From: Moritella sp.
Lineage (GTDB): Bacteria; Pseudomonadota; Gammaproteobacteria; Enterobacterales; Moritellaceae
Direction: 5' to 3'
NCBI RefSeq assembly: GCF_013215705.1
Contig: NZ_JABSQR010000020.1
Coordinates: forward strand, 33,243-97,242
DNA length: 64,000 nt
Shown: one piece after another, positions 35,645 to 44,612 of the stretch
Layout of the letters: the number at the start of each line of letters is the position of its first letter
Position numbering within the stretch: the first letter of the stretch is position 1
Program-made: the position numbers and the translations under genes
Notes under the pieces: model-generated
Seen by the model: the letters and a program-made list of their open reading frames with translations, nothing else
Databases searched by the model: none
Told to the model about the DNA's origin: nothing

Positions 35645-35719
35645 AATACATATACCGCTAAGTTTGTTAGGGGTTAACAGTTGAAATTGCAGCTTAATCG
35701 GTTGCCAATTGACTGATTT

Positions 35720-35757
35720 AAAGGTTGGTAAAGTTACGTTGTAACTCGCCAACCTTT
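35720..35757 (+). terminator. intercistronic hairpin between fbpA and fbpB
   Basis: AAAGGTTGG at 35720-35728 pairs with CCAACCTTT at 35749-35757, and inside it AGTTAC pairs with GTAACT around a 3-nt loop, then TTCG follows. Such long hairpins after a binding-protein gene usually cause partial termination or protect the upstream mRNA. Confidence 0.65.
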
Positions 35758-35790
35758 TCGCGTATCTAAACAGGAGTTATTTTTCCGTTC

Positions 35791-37422
35791 ATGAATCATA
35801 AGTTAGCCTTTTCTTGGCATTCTAGTAGTTGGTTTATTGCGATCATGTTAGCGCTACCTATTGCGGCATTGTTTTACCAGGCAATCGGTCCCAGCGCTGA
35901 TGTTTTTCAACACCTTATTGATACCGTTCTCCTCGATTATATTCAAAATACCCTGCTCCTTGTTTTCCTGGTTTGTTTAATCAGCAGTATTATTGCTTTA
36001 CCTGCCGCTTGGCTTATTGCCATGTGTGATTTCCCCGGCCGTAAAAGCTTACAATGGGCACTGATGTTACCGATGGCGATGCCTGCTTATATTGTCGCTT
36101 ATATTTATACTGATATGTTTGATTATGCTGGGCCGGTACAAATTGCTTTACGCGCCGTGTTTGGTTGGGAAAGTGCCCGTGATTATTGGTTCTTTGATAT
36201 TCGTACCATTCCCGGTGCCGCCACGGTGTTAGCCTTGGTGTTATACCCTTATCTTTATTTGTTAGCCCGTACTTCATTTCTGGAACAATCAACCAGTCTG
36301 ATCCAAGCTAGCCGTATGTTGGGCAGCTCTGCATTGTCGAGCTGTTTACGGGTATCGTTGCCCCTTGCGCGTCCAGCGATTGCGGTGGGGTTATCTTTAG
36401 TGGCGATGGAAACTGTGGCTGATTTTGCGACGGTGAATTACTTTGCGGTAAATACGCTGACGACAGCGGTTTACGATACTTGGATTGGCCACGGCAGTTT
36501 AACGGCCGCCGCGCAATTGTCGGTGATGACATTATCGGTGATCTTATTATTTGTCGGTTTAGAACGCTTCGCTCGGCGTAAACAGCAAGTCTTTCAAAAA
36601 AGCATGCTACATGAACAAGAGGTACGTTATCAATTATCTGGCGCGGCGAAATACGTTGCGATGGCTTGGTGTTGGTTATTAGTGTTTGCTGGTTTCTTAT
36701 TACCGTTTGCGGTATTAGTTAATTATGCATGGCATTACTTTGCCGAGTCTTGGACTGAAGAGTTTTTTCAATACAGCGCCAATAGTTTAATTCTGGCGGT
36801 AGTCGTGGCGAGTCTCGCGGTTATATGCGCAATATTACTGGGTTTATACCGTCGTTTAGTTGGCTCTAAATATGCGGTGATCCCGGCACGTATTAGCACT
36901 ATGGGTTATGCGTTGCCTGGTACAGTATTGGCTATTGGTATCATTATTCCGTTGACTTCGGCTGACTTTTTATTAAATGACTTAACCGAACTATTATGGG
37001 ACTGGACACCGGGTCTGGTCTTTACGGGCACGACCTTTGCGCTTATTTTTGCTTATCTTATTCGTTTTTCAGCCATTGCGGTTGGTTCGATAGAAAGTAG
37101 TATTGATAAAATATCGCCGTCGTTAGATATGGTGGCTCGTACGTTAGGGCACTGTCCCAATAGCATGATCCGTAAAGTACATATTCCCTTGATCCGTAAA
37201 GGGGTATTAGCGGCGTTTTTATTAGTCTTCATTGAATCAATGAAAGAGCTGCCAACGGCCTTGTTATTACGTCCATTTAATTATGAAACACTTGCCACTT
37301 ATGTGTTCCAGTTCGCGTCTGATGAAATGTTAGAACAGGCTGCTCTGGCGGCAATTGTGATCGTGTTAGTTGGATTGATCCCGCTTATTTTCTTGAACCG
37401 TTCTTTGGAGCAACAGCACTGA
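35791..37422 (+). CDS. fbpB: ferric iron ABC transporter, fused permease
   Basis: Inner-membrane permease of the ferric iron importer. Its 543 residues contain two fused permease halves of about six helices each. Hydrophobic segments are evenly spread (for example TLLLVFLVCLISSIIALPAAWLI near 55 and AILLGLYRRLVG near 345). Each half has an EAA-like loop for the ATPase: ASRMLGSSALSSCLRVSLPLARPAI near residue 174 and ARTLGHCPNSMIRKVHIPLIRKG near 450. A single fused permease is usual for FbpB/SfuB. It overlaps fbpC by one base. Confidence 0.9.
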   Translation: MNHKLAFSWHSSSWFIAIMLALPIAALFYQAIGPSADVFQHLIDTVLLDYIQNTLLLVFLVCLISSIIALPAAWLIAMCDFPGRKSLQWALMLPMAMPAYIVAYIYTDMFDYAGPVQIALRAVFGWESARDYWFFDIRTIPGAATVLALVLYPYLYLLARTSFLEQSTSLIQASRMLGSSALSSCLRVSLPLARPAIAVGLSLVAMETVADFATVNYFAVNTLTTAVYDTWIGHGSLTAAAQLSVMTLSVILLFVGLERFARRKQQVFQKSMLHEQEVRYQLSGAAKYVAMAWCWLLVFAGFLLPFAVLVNYAWHYFAESWTEEFFQYSANSLILAVVVASLAVICAILLGLYRRLVGSKYAVIPARISTMGYALPGTVLAIGIIIPLTSADFLLNDLTELLWDWTPGLVFTGTTFALIFAYLIRFSAIAVGSIESSIDKISPSLDMVARTLGHCPNSMIRKVHIPLIRKGVLAAFLLVFIESMKELPTALLLRPFNYETLATYVFQFASDEMLEQAALAAIVIVLVGLIPLIFLNRSLEQQH

Positions 37423-38480
37423 TGACTACATCTTCCTCACTTGCTTTACGTATTTCAGATCTACATTGTAGTTATGCTGGCGTTGATATTTTAACGGGAC
37501 TGGATCTGGATTTAGGTAAAAATGAAATCCTGTGTCTATTAGGACCAAGTGGCTGTGGTAAAACCACCACGTTAAAATTGATTGCTGGGTTATTACCACC
37601 AACCCAAGGCAGTATTGAGATTAATGGTCATGTGGTTGACAATCGCGATCTTAATGTCGCCCCTGAAAAGCGTAACGTCGGAATGATTTTTCAGGATTAT
37701 GCGCTATTTCCACATTTAACCGTGACTGATAATGTGTTATTCAGCCAATATAAGCAAAATAAAGCCAAGCAAAAAGAGACGCTGGATTATGTGCTTAAAT
37801 TGGTCAATTTGACCGAATTTGCTGACCGTTATCCACATCAACTATCCGGTGGGCAGCAACAGCGAGTAGCGATTGCCCGCGCTTTAGCCAATTCACCAGA
37901 GTTGTTATTATTGGACGAACCTTTCTCTAATATTGATAGCCAAGTACGTCATCACTTGATTGAAGAGATGCGCAGTTTACTTAAATCGCATAACATGAGC
38001 GCCATCTTTGTTACTCACAGCAAAGAAGAAGCGTTTGCTTTTGCCGATCGTTTAGCTGTTTTCCATCAGGGTAAAATTGAGCAGCTCGGCACGCCAAGTG
38101 AGTTATATAACCGACCTGCTACGCGCTTTGTAGCTGACTTCCTTGGCAAGGTTAACTATTTAGATGCGGTAGTAGTAGATGAATACAGCGTCAGTACAGC
38201 ATTAGGTGTTATTAGCAGTAAGCAAAAATTAATCGCGGCTGTTGGTGCGCATAAATTGTTAGCGATTCGACCACAGCAATTAAAATTAGCGCTCAGCGAG
38301 CAGGGGAGTGCGACGATCACGCAACAACAATTCTTAGGGATGACCACGCATTGCACTATCACTGTAGCTGAAGAGCCAGCAATCGAATTATCGGTATCGA
38401 TGCAACAGCCAATGGCGATTGGTGATGTGGTGAGTGTGACGGTTGATTGCCATGATTTGGTTTTATTTGATCGCGATTAA
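37422..38480 (+). CDS. fbpC: ferric iron ABC transporter, ATPase
   Basis: ATPase of the ferric iron importer, 352 residues. Walker A LLGPSGCGKTTTLK is near residue 38, the signature [15 protein letters not shown] near 141 and Walker B LLLLDEPFSNID near 163, with HSKEEAFAFADR as the H-loop region. A C-terminal TOBE-like regulatory domain (about 240-352) is present. ATG overlaps the fbpB stop (TGATG), indicating translational coupling. It converges on argR, with a hairpin between them. Confidence 0.92.
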   Translation: MTTSSSLALRISDLHCSYAGVDILTGLDLDLGKNEILCLLGPSGCGKTTTLKLIAGLLPPTQGSIEINGHVVDNRDLNVAPEKRNVGMIFQDYALFPHLTVTDNVLFSQYKQNKAKQKETLDYVLKLVNLTEFADRYPHQLSGGQQQRVAIARALANSPELLLLDEPFSNIDSQVRHHLIEEMRSLLKSHNMSAIFVTHSKEEAFAFADRLAVFHQGKIEQLGTPSELYNRPATRFVADFLGKVNYLDAVVVDEYSVSTALGVISSKQKLIAAVGAHKLLAIRPQQLKLALSEQGSATITQQQFLGMTTHCTITVAEEPAIELSVSMQQPMAIGDVVSVTVDCHDLVLFDRD

Positions 38481-38503
38481 CCGTTAATGGCGCATCAATG
38501 TTG

Positions 38504-38536
38504 ATGTTTGGCGTGATACAATTCAGCGCCAAACAT
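38504..38536. terminator. hairpin between fbpC and argR
   Basis: A perfect 10-bp stem (ATGTTTGGCG at 38504-38513 with CGCCAAACAT at 38527-38536) lies between convergent genes. There is no long T-run on either side, so it is probably a weak or Rho-assisted bidirectional end. Confidence 0.5.
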
Positions 38537-38560
38537 GGTCAGTAATACGCTAGTTTATCG

Positions 38561-39022
38561 CTAGAGATACTCAAACAACTCTTTTACTGCATTATCTACG
38601 TCGGCAATAATGGTGGTGCTGGTTGGGGTAATGAAAATAGTATCATCGCCCGCAATAGTGCCTAAAATACCTTCTGTACGGCCTAATGAATCTAATAAGC
38701 GTGCGATCAATTGCGCTGAGCCTGGGCTGGTTTGGATCACAATCAGGCATTCATTATGGCTAATATCTAATACTAGGCTTTTTAATTGGCTGCTAATGGT
38801 TGGTACACCTAACTCGGCTGGTAGGCAATATACCATTTCATCTTTAGCATTGCGGGTGCGTACTGCACCAAATTTACTGAGCATCCGGGAGACTTTTGAT
38901 TGATTGACACTATCAAAGCCTTGTTCCTTTAGTGCATCAACAATCTCGCCTTGCGAGCCAAGATGCTCTTCTTTCAATAATCCTTTAAATGCTTTTACTA
39001 ACAGATCTTGTTTTTCACTCAT
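38561..39022 (-). CDS. argR: arginine repressor
   Basis: Hexameric arginine-responsive repressor of arginine biosynthesis and transport. The start is set at the ATG ending at 39022 ([14 protein letters not shown]); a second ATG four codons upstream (39034) is possible. The winged helix-turn-helix is at the N-terminus ([37 protein letters not shown]). The C-terminal arginine-binding core has [15 protein letters not shown] and the [11 protein letters not shown] motif with the Asp pair. The length of about 153-157 residues matches E. coli ArgR. It is divergent from the art operon, and ARG boxes fill the shared region. Confidence 0.95.
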   Translation of the reverse strand: MSEKQDLLVKAFKGLLKEEHLGSQGEIVDALKEQGFDSVNQSKVSRMLSKFGAVRTRNAKDEMVYCLPAELGVPTISSQLKSLVLDISHNECLIVIQTSPGSAQLIARLLDSLGRTEGILGTIAGDDTIFITPTSTTIIADVDNAVKELFEYL

Positions 39023-39095
39023 TTTTTTTACCATGTCAGTTGATTCATCTATAATTTAAACTATTAATGTTAAATGAACTTGGTTCGCGATGAAC

Positions 39096-39109
39096 TGAAT
39101 AATTATGCA
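39096..39109. promoter_or_regulatory. ARG box near argR
   Basis: TGAATAATTATGCA matches the ARG box core TGAAT(A/T)4ATTCA at all but one position. It is about 75 bases upstream of argR, a good position for autoregulation. Confidence 0.65.
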
Positions 39110-39164
39110 TATGATACCAGCAGGGTATATTTGTATCTAGCTTATTTGGTTAATTTGGTAATTT

Positions 39165-39199
39165 TGCATAAAAACCGAATTAAAGTGAATATTTATGTT
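39165..39199. promoter_or_regulatory. paired ARG boxes upstream of artP
   Basis: Two weaker ARG-box-like cores, at 39165-39178 (TGCATAAAAACCGA) and 39186-39199 (TGAATATTTATGTT), are offset by exactly 21 bases. That is the spacing used by ArgR hexamers (18-bp boxes, 3-bp gap). They lie 60-100 bases before artP. Confidence 0.6.
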
Positions 39200-39260
39200 G
39201 ATTTTGCAGTTTATTCGGTTATTATACTCGCATCTAGTGCAATTATATTCAGTTATCATT

Positions 39261-40001
39261 ATGAGCATCGAACTAAAAAACATCTGTAAATCTTGGGGTC
39301 AACTTGATGTATTACAAAACATCGACCTTAAATGTGCGAAAGGCGAGACCTTAGTACTGCTTGGTCCAAGTGGTGCCGGTAAGAGCTCTTTGTTGCGCAT
39401 ACTTAATTTACTTGATACGCCCGATAATGGCTCTATCAGTATTGCTGGTGAAACATTTGATTTTTCTGGCCAACTTAATGATAAACAATTAGCTAAGCGC
39501 AGCCAGATGTTAAGACGGAAAGTAGGTATGGTATTTCAACAATACAACCTATGGCCGCACATGTCGGTGATGGATAACTTAATTGAAGCACCCGTTAAGA
39601 TTTTAAAGCAAACCAAACAACACGCTCGTGAAGAGGCCATGAAGATCCTCGAGAAATTACAACTAACTGATAAAGTTGATGTATTTCCATTAGCGTTATC
39701 AGGTGGTCAACAGCAACGTGTCGCGATTGCACGTGCTTTAATGATGAAACCAGAAGTACTGCTATTTGATGAACCAACTGCGGCGTTAGATCCAGAGGTA
39801 ACGAACCAAGTAGCTGAGATCATTAAATCACTGGCAAGTACCGGTATTACTCAGGTGGTTGTGACGCACGAAGTGGACTTCGCGCGTAAAGTCGCCAGTC
39901 AAGTTTGTTATCTTGAAAGCGGTGAAATTGTTGAATTTGGTGGTGCTGAGCACTTCCAGCAACCACAAACGCCACAGTTTACAAATTATTTAAAACATTA
40001 G
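39261..40001 (+). CDS. artP: arginine ABC transporter ATPase
   Basis: ATPase of the periplasmic arginine importer, 246 residues when started at the ATG at 39261 ([13 protein letters not shown]). A longer reading frame begins at 39195, but it would cover the promoter and the end of the ARG boxes; the chosen start aligns with the family N-terminus (MSI...). Its Shine-Dalgarno sequence is weak. Walker [15 protein letters not shown] is near residue 31, the signature [15 protein letters not shown] near 137 and Walker [15 protein letters not shown] near 159. First gene of artP-artI-artQ-artM, in the same order as E. coli. Confidence 0.92.
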   Translation: MSIELKNICKSWGQLDVLQNIDLKCAKGETLVLLGPSGAGKSSLLRILNLLDTPDNGSISIAGETFDFSGQLNDKQLAKRSQMLRRKVGMVFQQYNLWPHMSVMDNLIEAPVKILKQTKQHAREEAMKILEKLQLTDKVDVFPLALSGGQQQRVAIARALMMKPEVLLFDEPTAALDPEVTNQVAEIIKSLASTGITQVVVTHEVDFARKVASQVCYLESGEIVEFGGAEHFQQPQTPQFTNYLKH

Positions 40002-40032
40002 ATTCTTTAAATATTAGGAATAGGTCGACCAA

Positions 40033-40776
40033 ATGAAAAAATTACTCACAGTATTAATACTAACTTCAGCAGCGGCGCAAGTAACAGCTGCAGAGCAAAT
40101 CAAATTCGTCACTGAAGCAACCTATCCACCGTTTGAAATGATGGATGAACACAACGAATTCCAAGGTTTTGACATTGATATCGCGCGCGCAGTTTGTACT
40201 GAATTAAAAGCGGAATGTAGTTTTGCTAACCAATCATTTGATAGTCTGATCCCAAGCTTAAAGTTCCGTCGTTATGATGCAGCTATTGCGGCAATGGACG
40301 TAACGCCAGCACGTAAAAAGCAAGTTGATTTCTCTGATATTTATTATGAAAACTCAGCGGTACTTGTGGCTGAAAAAGGTAAATACAATGTGGTTGCTGA
40401 TTTATCAGGTAAAGCAGTAGGGGTACAAAATGGTACATCTCACCAAGCTTACATGACAGCAACATATGCCGATAAAAAAGTATTGTTACTTAATTTTCCA
40501 TCGTACCAAAAAGCGTTTTTAGATCTTAAAAATGGTCGTATTAATGGTGTATTCGCAGATTCTGCTGTGGCGCACGATTGGTTGAGCAAACACAGTGGTG
40601 GTAACTATGAAACAGTGGGTAAAGCGGTGACAGACGAGAAATACTTTGGTGCTGGTTTTGCTATCGCAGTACGTAAAGGTAACGCTGAATTATTGACTAA
40701 ACTGAACAAAGGTTTGCAAACAATTAAAGCGAACGGTACTTACGATAAGATTTACGCAAAATACTTTGCTAAATAA
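40033..40776 (+). CDS. artI: arginine ABC transporter, periplasmic binding protein
   Basis: Periplasmic amino-acid-binding protein for arginine. The 247 residues start with a signal peptide (MKKLLTVLILTSAAAQVTAA, cleaved near residue 20). Mature-domain hallmarks follow: FVTEATYPPFEMMDEHNEFQ, GFDIDIARAVC (family signature), AIAAMDVTPARKKQVDFSD and the C-terminal KGLQTIKANGTYDKIYAKYF. ArtI and ArtJ cannot be told apart from sequence here; the position between artP and artQ fits ArtI. A terminator-like hairpin follows, which should favour expression of binding protein over permease. Confidence 0.92.
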   Translation: MKKLLTVLILTSAAAQVTAAEQIKFVTEATYPPFEMMDEHNEFQGFDIDIARAVCTELKAECSFANQSFDSLIPSLKFRRYDAAIAAMDVTPARKKQVDFSDIYYENSAVLVAEKGKYNVVADLSGKAVGVQNGTSHQAYMTATYADKKVLLLNFPSYQKAFLDLKNGRINGVFADSAVAHDWLSKHSGGNYETVGKAVTDEKYFGAGFAIAVRKGNAELLTKLNKGLQTIKANGTYDKIYAKYFAK

Positions 40777-40865
40777 GAAGTAACAGTGTTTAATCTCGAC
40801 CTGAGTTGCAGTGTAATATCAGGGTATAACCGCCAAGTTATTGTGGTAACGAGATAATTCATTTT

Positions 40866-40895
40866 AAAGTGCCTTTTAGGGGCACTTTTTGTTTT
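40866..40895 (+). terminator. attenuating terminator between artI and artQ
   Basis: The stem AAAGTGCC (40866-40873) with GGCACTTT (40881-40888) is followed by TTGTTTTT. It is an intrinsic terminator inside the operon, probably with partial read-through. Confidence 0.75.
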
Positions 40896-40911
40896 TACGT
40901 CCGGAGTTTTT

Positions 40912-41586
40912 ATGGATCTTTTGCAGCTTCAATTATTATTGGATGCAACAAAAATCACCCTTGGCCTCGCGTTAACATCCTTGCTGGTTGGCTTGGTTCT
41001 CGCTATTTTATTCTGTGTTGCAGAAATGCAAAAGAACCCACTTATTGCCAAGCCGATTAGTTTTTTCGTGACCGTGTTACGTGGTTTACCGGAGATATTG
41101 ATCGTATTTTTCATTTTCTTCGGTGGCACCCATATCCTGTTTTTATTAACCGATGAGTTTTATGACATCAGTCCATTCTGGAGTGGTGTAGTCGCACTGT
41201 CGCTTATCTTTGCATCTTATGCTTCACAAACGTTACGTGCGGCCATTCAATCAGTACCAAAAGGTCAGCAACAAGGCGCGCAAGCATTGGGTATGGGACC
41301 GGTGCGTTGTTTCTTGCGTATTACCTTGCCGCAAGCATGGCGTTTGGCATTACCGGGTTTAGGCAATCAATGGATGGTACTGCTAAAAGATACCGCGTTA
41401 GTTTCCCTGATTGGGGTTACGGATTTGATGAAACAAGCGGATTTATTATCAGGTAGTACCTATAAGCCCTTTACCTTTTTGGTGGCGGCTGCGGCGATTT
41501 ACCTGATTATTACTTTGATTAGTCAATGGTTGTTAAAGCACCTTGATAAATACATTAACCGTTTTGATGCCGGAGTAGCAAAATGA
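40912..41586 (+). CDS. artQ: arginine ABC transporter permease
   Basis: One of two inner-membrane permeases of the arginine importer, 224 residues with about five membrane segments (LGLALTSLLVGLVLAILFCVA near residue 18; TFLVAAAAIYLIITLISQWLL near 190). The ATPase-coupling EAA-like loop is GAQALGMGPVRCFLRITLPQAWR near residue 124. Overlaps artM by four bases (ATGA). CCGGAG lies close before the ATG. Confidence 0.92.
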   Translation: MDLLQLQLLLDATKITLGLALTSLLVGLVLAILFCVAEMQKNPLIAKPISFFVTVLRGLPEILIVFFIFFGGTHILFLLTDEFYDISPFWSGVVALSLIFASYASQTLRAAIQSVPKGQQQGAQALGMGPVRCFLRITLPQAWRLALPGLGNQWMVLLKDTALVSLIGVTDLMKQADLLSGSTYKPFTFLVAAAAIYLIITLISQWLLKHLDKYINRFDAGVAK

Positions 41587-42248
41587 CGTTAGATCACTTT
41601 TGGTTATTATTTAACGGCTTGAGCACCACCCTTGAAATTACCTTTTTCAGCTTATTGTTTGGGTCAATGATAGCGGCGTTGTTAACGCTGGCAATGATCA
41701 ATAAGATCCCGGGATTAAACTTATTAGCTCGGACAATTATTTTGGTGTTTACCGGTACCCCGTTATTGATCCAAATCTTTTTGGTATACAGTGGCCCGTC
41801 CCAGTTTGAGTGGATTAAAGATAGCTTCTTATGGGACTACCTGCGTCAGGCTAAGATATGCGCCATTATTGCCTTATCCTTTAATACTGCAGCTTATTCA
41901 TCGCTGCTCTTTAAAGGGGCGATTGAATCGGTGCCGCGTGGCGAATGGGATGCCTGTAATGCGCTGGGTATGAATCGCTGGCAAACCCTGGCTGTTATTG
42001 TACCTCATGCGATACGCCGGGTATTACCGTCTTATTCTAATGAAGTGATCTTGGTACTTAAAGGTACCTCATTAGCAAGTTCGATCACGATCATGGATGT
42101 GATGGGTTATGCCAATCAAATCAATGGTCAAACCTATGATGCGTTAATGGCATTTTCTGCCGCTGGTATAATCTACCTCGGCATGAATGGTATCTTGATA
42201 TTGATATTTAAACAGTTAGAGAAAAAAGCCCTCGCATTCCAATCTTAA
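41583..42248 (+). CDS. artM: arginine ABC transporter permease
   Basis: Second inner-membrane permease of the arginine importer, 221 residues. The EAA-like loop DACNALGMNRWQTLAVIVPHA is near residue 120, and the N-terminal helix GLSTTLEITFFSLLFGSM is typical. It is translationally coupled to artQ by ATGA overlap and is the last gene of the operon. The following 250 bases hold the mdh promoter region and no clear terminator. Confidence 0.92.
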   Translation: MTLDHFWLLFNGLSTTLEITFFSLLFGSMIAALLTLAMINKIPGLNLLARTIILVFTGTPLLIQIFLVYSGPSQFEWIKDSFLWDYLRQAKICAIIALSFNTAAYSSLLFKGAIESVPRGEWDACNALGMNRWQTLAVIVPHAIRRVLPSYSNEVILVLKGTSLASSITIMDVMGYANQINGQTYDALMAFSAAGIIYLGMNGILILIFKQLEKKALAFQS

Positions 42249-42499
42249 TTGACCTTGTTATTGGCTCATCTATTTCGTTATCGCCGAAATAGGTGAGAAA
42301 ATTTAACCATTTCATCTGAAAGTAAATAGTTAATAGATAGAAAGCGAAGACTTAAATATTCATGTGTAATTCAGTTATTTATTGTGCATATCCGCGTTGT
42401 TAATTGTTTTTTCGTCAATGTTGCAGTAAGGTAACGGTGATTAAAGGAATTTGTGAATAATGTATTCTACATAAAACAATTAAGATAATGGAGACGTCT

Positions 42500-43438
42500 A
42501 TGAAAGTTGCTGTATTAGGTGCTGCTGGTGGTATCGGTCAAGCTTTAGCCCTACTTTTGAAAACTCAACTACCTGCTGGTTCTGATTTATCACTTTATGA
42601 TATCGCACCAGTAACTCCAGGTGTTGCTGTTGATTTAAGCCACATCCCTACAGACGTTACTATTGCTGGTTTTTCTGGTACAGATCCTACAGAAGCACTT
42701 GTTGGTGCTGACGTGGTACTTATCTCTGCGGGTGTTGCTCGTAAACCAGGTATGGACCGTTCAGATCTATTCAATATCAATGCTGGTATTATCAAAAATT
42801 TAGCCGCTAAATGTGCTGAAGTATGTCCAAATGCATGTATCGGTATTATTACTAACCCAGTAAACACTACTGTGCCAATCGCTGCTGAAGTACTTAAGCA
42901 AGCGGGTGTTTATGACAAACGTAAACTATTCGGTATTACGACGCTGGATGTTATCCGTTCTGAAACTTTTGTAAGTGCGCTTAAAGGTATTTCACTTGCT
43001 GACGTTGAAGTACCAGTAATCGGTGGTCACTCAGGCGTAACAATTCTGCCGCTACTTTCTCAAGTAAAAGGCGTTGAATTTACTGCGGAAGAAGTTGTTG
43101 CATTAACAGCTCGTATTCAAAATGCAGGTACTGAAGTTGTTGAAGCTAAAGCGGGTGGCGGTTCTGCGACACTTTCTATGGGTCAAGCAGCTGCACGTTT
43201 CGGTCTTTCTCTTGTTCGCGCACTACAAGGTGAAAAAGGGATCGTTGAATGTACTTATGTTGACGGTGGCTCTGAGCACGCAACATTCTTCGCACAACCT
43301 GTACTACTAGGTAAAAACGGCGTTGAAGAAGTACTCGCATACGGTGATCTAAGCGAATTTGAAGCAAGCGCACGTGATGCAATGTTAGAAGAACTAAAAG
43401 CGAACATCACGCTAGGTGAAGAATTCGTTGCAGGTTAA
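42500..43438 (+). CDS. mdh: malate dehydrogenase
   Basis: NAD-dependent malate dehydrogenase of the citric acid cycle. The start is the ATG at 42500, preceded by GGAGACG, giving 312 residues as in E. coli; a longer frame from 42488 would place the Shine-Dalgarno sequence inside the gene. The dinucleotide-binding motif [14 protein letters not shown] is at the N-terminus. Substrate and catalytic residues are in [37 protein letters not shown] and [14 protein letters not shown] (catalytic His). Codon use is strongly biased to GTA/GTT and CGT, as in highly expressed genes. In many relatives mdh is directly divergent from argR; here the art operon lies between. Confidence 0.97.
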   Translation: MKVAVLGAAGGIGQALALLLKTQLPAGSDLSLYDIAPVTPGVAVDLSHIPTDVTIAGFSGTDPTEALVGADVVLISAGVARKPGMDRSDLFNINAGIIKNLAAKCAEVCPNACIGIITNPVNTTVPIAAEVLKQAGVYDKRKLFGITTLDVIRSETFVSALKGISLADVEVPVIGGHSGVTILPLLSQVKGVEFTAEEVVALTARIQNAGTEVVEAKAGGGSATLSMGQAAARFGLSLVRALQGEKGIVECTYVDGGSEHATFFAQPVLLGKNGVEEVLAYGDLSEFEASARDAMLEELKANITLGEEFVAG

Positions 43439-43478
43439 TCATTACACTTAACCTGTTAGGTTAAGATGATGACAATCG

Positions 43479-43510
43479 AAACCCAAGTTATTTTTAACTT
43501 GGGTTTTTTT
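43479..43510 (+). terminator. terminator after mdh
   Basis: A perfect 11-bp stem (AAACCCAAGTT at 43479-43489 with AACTTGGGTTT at 43496-43506) is followed by a T-run. Strong intrinsic terminator. Confidence 0.9.
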
Positions 43511-43593
43511 ATTTAAGAAAATCATACATTGGTCGATATAACTATGACCACCGTAATTATTATCGCTGCAAATTTTATCTTAGGTTGATTGAT

Positions 43594-44430
43594 ATGTTTA
43601 TAACACCGACAACGCGACTAACAACAATTTGTCATTACGTGAAAACGGCCACTTTTTATTATGTAAAAATGACAGTGTTAGTCACGTGCACGAGTGTATC
43701 TTTATTAGCGATGAATGCCGCTAATGCGGATGTAAACGATAATCAAACTGTGGCGAGTCAATCGATAGAAAGTCAATCCGTTGGCGTAAAAGAACAACGG
43801 ATTACTGACAGTGGTAAGCGTGCTGTTGCGGCTGAAAAAGCCGGTAACATAGCCACTAAATATCGTGATTATCCCAGTGTTATTGAATTATATAGCGATG
43901 ATGAACTGAACCAGTTAATTGCAGATAATACTCACCTTAAACGCGTGCGAGCAGATGAGTGTCAGCTGGTGGCTGATATTAAAGTCCGTGCGGAATTAGT
44001 AAAATTGCCAACCTACCAATTCCTATGGGGCGATATGTTAGCCTGGGGAGTCTGTGTTGATAAGAATGCCGAATTAGGCGTTTACTTCATGCGTGCCGCC
44101 GCAAGACAGGGTCTACCACGTGCATTAGAACAACTGGGCCGTTATTATGTACAAGGCAAATTTGTACAACAAGATATTGAACGCGCGTTACCGTTATTTG
44201 AACAATCGGCGAAATTGGGTTTTTTACCGGCAAAAGTACAGTGGGCTGAGCTATTAGTCAAAGGCTATGGCAGCCCTTATGATTATCAAACCGCATACAG
44301 TTATTTGTATAATACCGTCACCGCTGATGTTAAGATGCATAACAAATTGACCATACTACTCGCGAAATTAGAAAATTTAATGCCTAAACGCGTGGTTATA
44401 GCAGCAAAAAATGCCGCTAAGTACAATTAA
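43594..44430 (+). CDS. motX: sodium-driven flagellar motor protein MotX
   Basis: Periplasmic T-ring protein needed for the sodium-driven polar flagellar motor. The product has about 278 residues from the ATG at 43594 (AGG nine bases upstream); the alternative first codon at 43585 is TTG. A hydrophobic signal stretch (TVLVTCTSVSLLAMNAANA) ends near residue 45, so the n-region is unusually long. The mature protein resembles Vibrio MotX: an ELNQLIADNTHLKRVRADECQ-like start, LPTYQFLWGDMLAWGVCV, then Sel1-like repeats (AARQGLPRALEQLGRYYVQG, AKLGFLPAKVQWAELLVKGYG). An extra Ser/Gln/Val-rich stretch precedes the conserved part. It sits just upstream of rnr as I recall for Vibrio. MotX identity is by recalled similarity. 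Confidence 0.8.
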   Translation: MFITPTTRLTTICHYVKTATFYYVKMTVLVTCTSVSLLAMNAANADVNDNQTVASQSIESQSVGVKEQRITDSGKRAVAAEKAGNIATKYRDYPSVIELYSDDELNQLIADNTHLKRVRADECQLVADIKVRAELVKLPTYQFLWGDMLAWGVCVDKNAELGVYFMRAAARQGLPRALEQLGRYYVQGKFVQQDIERALPLFEQSAKLGFLPAKVQWAELLVKGYGSPYDYQTAYSYLYNTVTADVKMHNKLTILLAKLENLMPKRVVIAAKNAAKYN

Positions 44431-44612
44431 GCATGATGAATTAAATATCCCTAAAGCTAACTGCATAATCATTTAGAGTTAGTTTCGATTCGATCCCATG
44501 CTCATTTGGCACTATCCTTCTGGTATACCGACTTACTTAGGGTACAAAACTGTATCCTAACGTAGTTTGGGTATATAATCTGACCGTTATTTCCTTCCAA
44601 TTTGGACCTTCT

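Noticed and set aside
39195..39260. Upstream in-frame extension of artP
   Set aside because: It overlaps ARG-box DNA and adds residues absent from the family; the ATG at 39261 matches ArtP N-termini.
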